Source: an uncultured Bacteroidota bacterium
Lineage (GTDB): Bacteria; Bacteroidota; Bacteroidia; Flavobacteriales; Flavobacteriaceae
DNA: 64,000 nt
Direction of reading: 5' to 3'
NCBI GenBank assembly: GCA_902598305.1
Contig: CACKBL010000001.1
Span: 180,205-244,204 of the forward strand
Made by a program: the position numbers and the translations under genes. Below the pieces are notes generated by a model. The model saw only the letters and a list, made by a program, of their open reading frames with translations, did no database searches and was not told where the DNA came from. How positions within the stretch are numbered: the first letter of the stretch is position 1; every line of letters begins with the position of its first letter. Below are positions 62,387-64,000 of the stretch, one piece after another.

Positions 62387-62866
62387 ATGAATCAAAATAA
62401 ATACAAAAGAAGACATTTTTTAGAAAATGTTTGCCCTCAAGTCGCTCTTGCTATGTTTGGTTTAACTTTAGCTGAAGCTTGCTCAAAAGGTGACGATGAT
62501 TCTGGAATTAATTCAAGTTCAAATGATACAATGACAGGTTACACTGTTAACGGTAATACAGTATCTATTGATTTAGACGACACATCATTTAGCGTTCTTC
62601 AATCTAGAGGATGGATGAATTTTACTCAACAAGGAATGCTATTATTAAAGCTTAGTGATACATCATATAGAGCTTTTACTAATAGCTGTCCTCATGCCGG
62701 ATCAAGAAATGCCTGGTCTTATAATGATACTCAAGAGAGGTTTATTTGCTCTAGCCACAGTAATTCCTACCCTTCGGATTGTACCACCCCTGGATCAACT
62801 GATGATGTATTGGAATGTTATAGTACTAGCTTGATGGGTTCAACATTAACGGTTACAAAATCATAG
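62387..62866 (+). CDS. Rieske [2Fe-2S] protein with Tat signal and lipobox
   Basis: A 159-residue protein. The N-terminus has a twin arginine (KRRHFLE) and a lipobox (TLAEAC, lipid cysteine near 32), so it looks Tat-exported and then lipidated. The Rieske ligands are C101-x-H103 in CPHAGS and C121-x2-H124 in CSSHS. The fold is otherwise short and beta-rich. It is not obviously the Rieske subunit of a bc-type complex because no cytochrome b gene lies beside it; the redox partner is unknown. It ends with TAG overlapping the next gene. Confidence 0.82.
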   Translation: MNQNKYKRRHFLENVCPQVALAMFGLTLAEACSKGDDDSGINSSSNDTMTGYTVNGNTVSIDLDDTSFSVLQSRGWMNFTQQGMLLLKLSDTSYRAFTNSCPHAGSRNAWSYNDTQERFICSSHSNSYPSDCTTPGSTDDVLECYSTSLMGSTLTVTKS

Positions 62867-63396
62867 CTTACAAATACATACTTAGTTTAATAATTGTAAT
62901 TAGTTTTTTTTCATGTAATTACAGTGATGAAAATTGTACAAGTGTTTACCTTATAAGACACGCCGAGAAAATCAGGACTGACAAAAATGAAAAAAATCCA
63001 TCATTAAACAAAAGTGGTCTTTTAAGAGCTCAAAAATGGTCTGAAATATTTGAAAAAATTGAAATTAACAAGATACTCTCCACAGATACCAAAAGAACAA
63101 TATCTACTGCTATTCCAACATCTGAGGGAAAAAAAATAAAAATTGATATATATAAACCAGAAGATATAAGTTACGAAGCCTTCTTAAAAGAAAATAAAGG
63201 AAAAAAAGTTTTAATTGTTGGTCATAGTAATACAATTCCAGAGACCACTAACATCCTTATAAAAAACAAATTTTACAATCAAATAGAGGATAACAATAAC
63301 AGTAATCTTTATTTCGTAAATATTTGTGATGGAGTAATAAGTCATGAATTACTTTATTACCCTATGGAAGGGCAGATAGCCAAAGATTCTATTTAA
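62863..63396 (+). CDS. Histidine phosphatase family lipoprotein with a non-ATG start
   Basis: This ORF is missing from the track because no ATG, GTG or TTG occurs in frame before its catalytic site. The frame is open from 62830, has a signal-like stretch (YKYILSLIIVISFFSC) ending in a lipobox, then VYLIRHAEK, the phosphate-binding RHA motif, and VGHSNTIP near the end with the second catalytic histidine. ATA at 62863 overlaps the TAG of the Rieske gene as ATAG, the layout expected of an ATGA-style coupled start; ATC 62860 or ATT 62845 are alternatives. The 177-residue product is a small phosphoglycerate-mutase-superfamily protein. The start is inferred. Confidence 0.7.
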   Translation: MAYKYILSLIIVISFFSCNYSDENCTSVYLIRHAEKIRTDKNEKNPSLNKSGLLRAQKWSEIFEKIEINKILSTDTKRTISTAIPTSEGKKIKIDIYKPEDISYEAFLKENKGKKVLIVGHSNTIPETTNILIKNKFYNQIEDNNNSNLYFVNICDGVISHELLYYPMEGQIAKDSI

Positions 63397-63424
63397 AAGT
63401 ATTTATATTTTTATATTGGTTCTA

Positions 63425-64000
63425 ATGATAGATTTATCAAAATATAAAAATGTGATTCTAGACTTTGACGGGGTCATACTTGATGCAAATAGCCAGAGAA
63501 AATTAAATATGAAACTTGTTTTAGATGAAAACCTAAATCAAGAATTATCTATCCTTACATATGATTATTTTTCTAAAAATTCCGGAGTCTCAAGAAATGT
63601 CAAGCTAGGTAAATTTATTAAAGATAAATTTATTTTAAATAAAGTTTTAAAGGAATACTATGAGTTAAATCTTTCGACTCTTCCAAAATGTCAGCTTGTA
63701 AAGGGTGTTAAAGAATTCATTGTGAAATATCATAATTCAAAAAAAATATTTATTCTAACCGGGGCTGATGAAGAGGAGGTGAAAATTTTAGTTAGTAACA
63801 AAAATCTAAATAATTACATATTCTATTTGGGAGGAGGGCCAAAATCAAAAATCCAGCACCTGAAAGAAATACAACTTGAAGGAGATACTATTTTCTTTGG
63901 AGATAGCAAATATGATAATTTTACAGCTAGTGAATATAAATTTGATTTTGTGTTTGTTAATGGTTACACAAATACAAAAGAGAAAAATCTTGAATATAGT
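63425..64000 (+). CDS. HAD superfamily hydrolase, 5' part (3' end outside window)
   Basis: The ATG at 63425 opens a reading frame that runs past the window edge (192 codons seen, no stop). HAD motif I is present in NVILDFDGVILDAN, with the nucleophile and acid/base aspartates, motif II in FILTGADEEE and the motif IV region in TIFFGDSKYDN. The fold is that of a phosphatase with a helical cap between motifs I and II. The substrate is unknown. It follows the histidine phosphatase gene by 28 bases and may share its transcript. Confidence 0.82.
   Translation, partial: MIDLSKYKNVILDFDGVILDANSQRKLNMKLVLDENLNQELSILTYDYFSKNSGVSRNVKLGKFIKDKFILNKVLKEYYELNLSTLPKCQLVKGVKEFIVKYHNSKKIFILTGADEEEVKILVSNKNLNNYIFYLGGGPKSKIQHLKEIQLEGDTIFFGDSKYDNFTASEYKFDFVFVNGYTNTKEKNLEYS

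Noticed and set aside
1-64000. Mobile elements, prophage, CRISPR, defence islands or rRNA/tRNA genes
   Set aside because: No transposase, integrase, phage structural gene, direct-repeat array or stable RNA other than the 6S-like candidate was seen on reading through both strands.

Overview
The window is a gene-dense, strongly AT-rich stretch of chromosome from a Bacteroidota bacterium, most likely a marine member of the Flavobacteriia with a streamlined genome. The lineage call rests on several gene neighbourhoods that I recognise from that class: rlmD-DUF6452-DUF6048, DUF4294 beside an M42 peptidase, nusB-DUF1573-yajC, recQ facing kdsD-tatC-lptB, DUF2795 before secA, and grpE-dnaJ. It also rests on family variants: an N-terminally extended NusB, a DnaJ with half a zinc finger, a RecQ without zinc cysteines and a SecA without the zinc tail. 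Shine-Dalgarno sequences are scarce, and TAnnTTTG-like -7 elements can be seen upstream of glnA and glnB. I see no phage, transposon, CRISPR array, rRNA or tRNA. No intergenic gap reaches 300 bases.

Layout. 1-4.4 kb: the end of an M20 peptidase gene, an AlkB-type membrane hydroxylase, a TauE/SafE permease and acetyl-CoA synthetase. 4.5-9.2 kb: a glycosylasparaginase leading a glycerol operon (glpK-glpD-glpF). 9.2-10.4 kb: a 6S-like RNA, zapA, a coiled-coil partner and an ACT protein. 10.5-17.2 kb: an M23 peptidase, cysteine desulfurase, ornithine aminotransferase and the rlmD-DUF6452-DUF6048 operon. 17.2-31.1 kb: RNA methylation, pyrD, yajC, nusB, an ABC exporter, a PUR-alpha-like protein, M42 and M14 peptidases, cyclophilin and RecQ. 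31.2-36.9 kb: envelope biogenesis (kdsD, tatC, lptB, pssA, lnt) and a cobalamin adenosyltransferase. 37-43.4 kb: secA, an alkylglycerol-monooxygenase-like hydroxylase, a glycosyltransferase and a lipoprotein MsrA. 43.4-51.2 kb: a minus-strand run of PAP2, MATE, M28, an NtrC-type regulator without a DNA-binding domain, dnaJ, grpE, a TIGR01777 epimerase and mnmD. 51.3-56.2 kb: ilvE, a MazG-like protein, crcB and an ammonium block (PII, Amt, porin). 56.2-60.5 kb: pyrF, prfA, a YceI plus b561-like pair, and purM. 60.7-64 kb: type II glutamine synthetase, then two lipoprotein genes (a metallopeptidase candidate and a Rieske protein), a histidine-phosphatase lipoprotein gene with no standard start codon, and the beginning of a HAD hydrolase.

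How the genes work together. Nitrogen assimilation is represented by PII-Amt-porin and a separate glnA. Glycerol use is a self-contained operon. Envelope building (Kdo precursor, LPS export ATPase, phosphatidylserine, lipoprotein acylation, Tat and Sec export) is concentrated between 31 and 40 kb. Several convergent pairs overlap at their 3' ends by 4-12 bases.

No obviously new multi-gene defence or metabolic system is visible. The best leads are the 6S-like RNA beside zapA, the phosphatase gene with an apparent ATA start overlapping a stop as ATAG, the ammonium-porin unit, the YceI/b561-like pair and the lipoprotein cluster after glnA.
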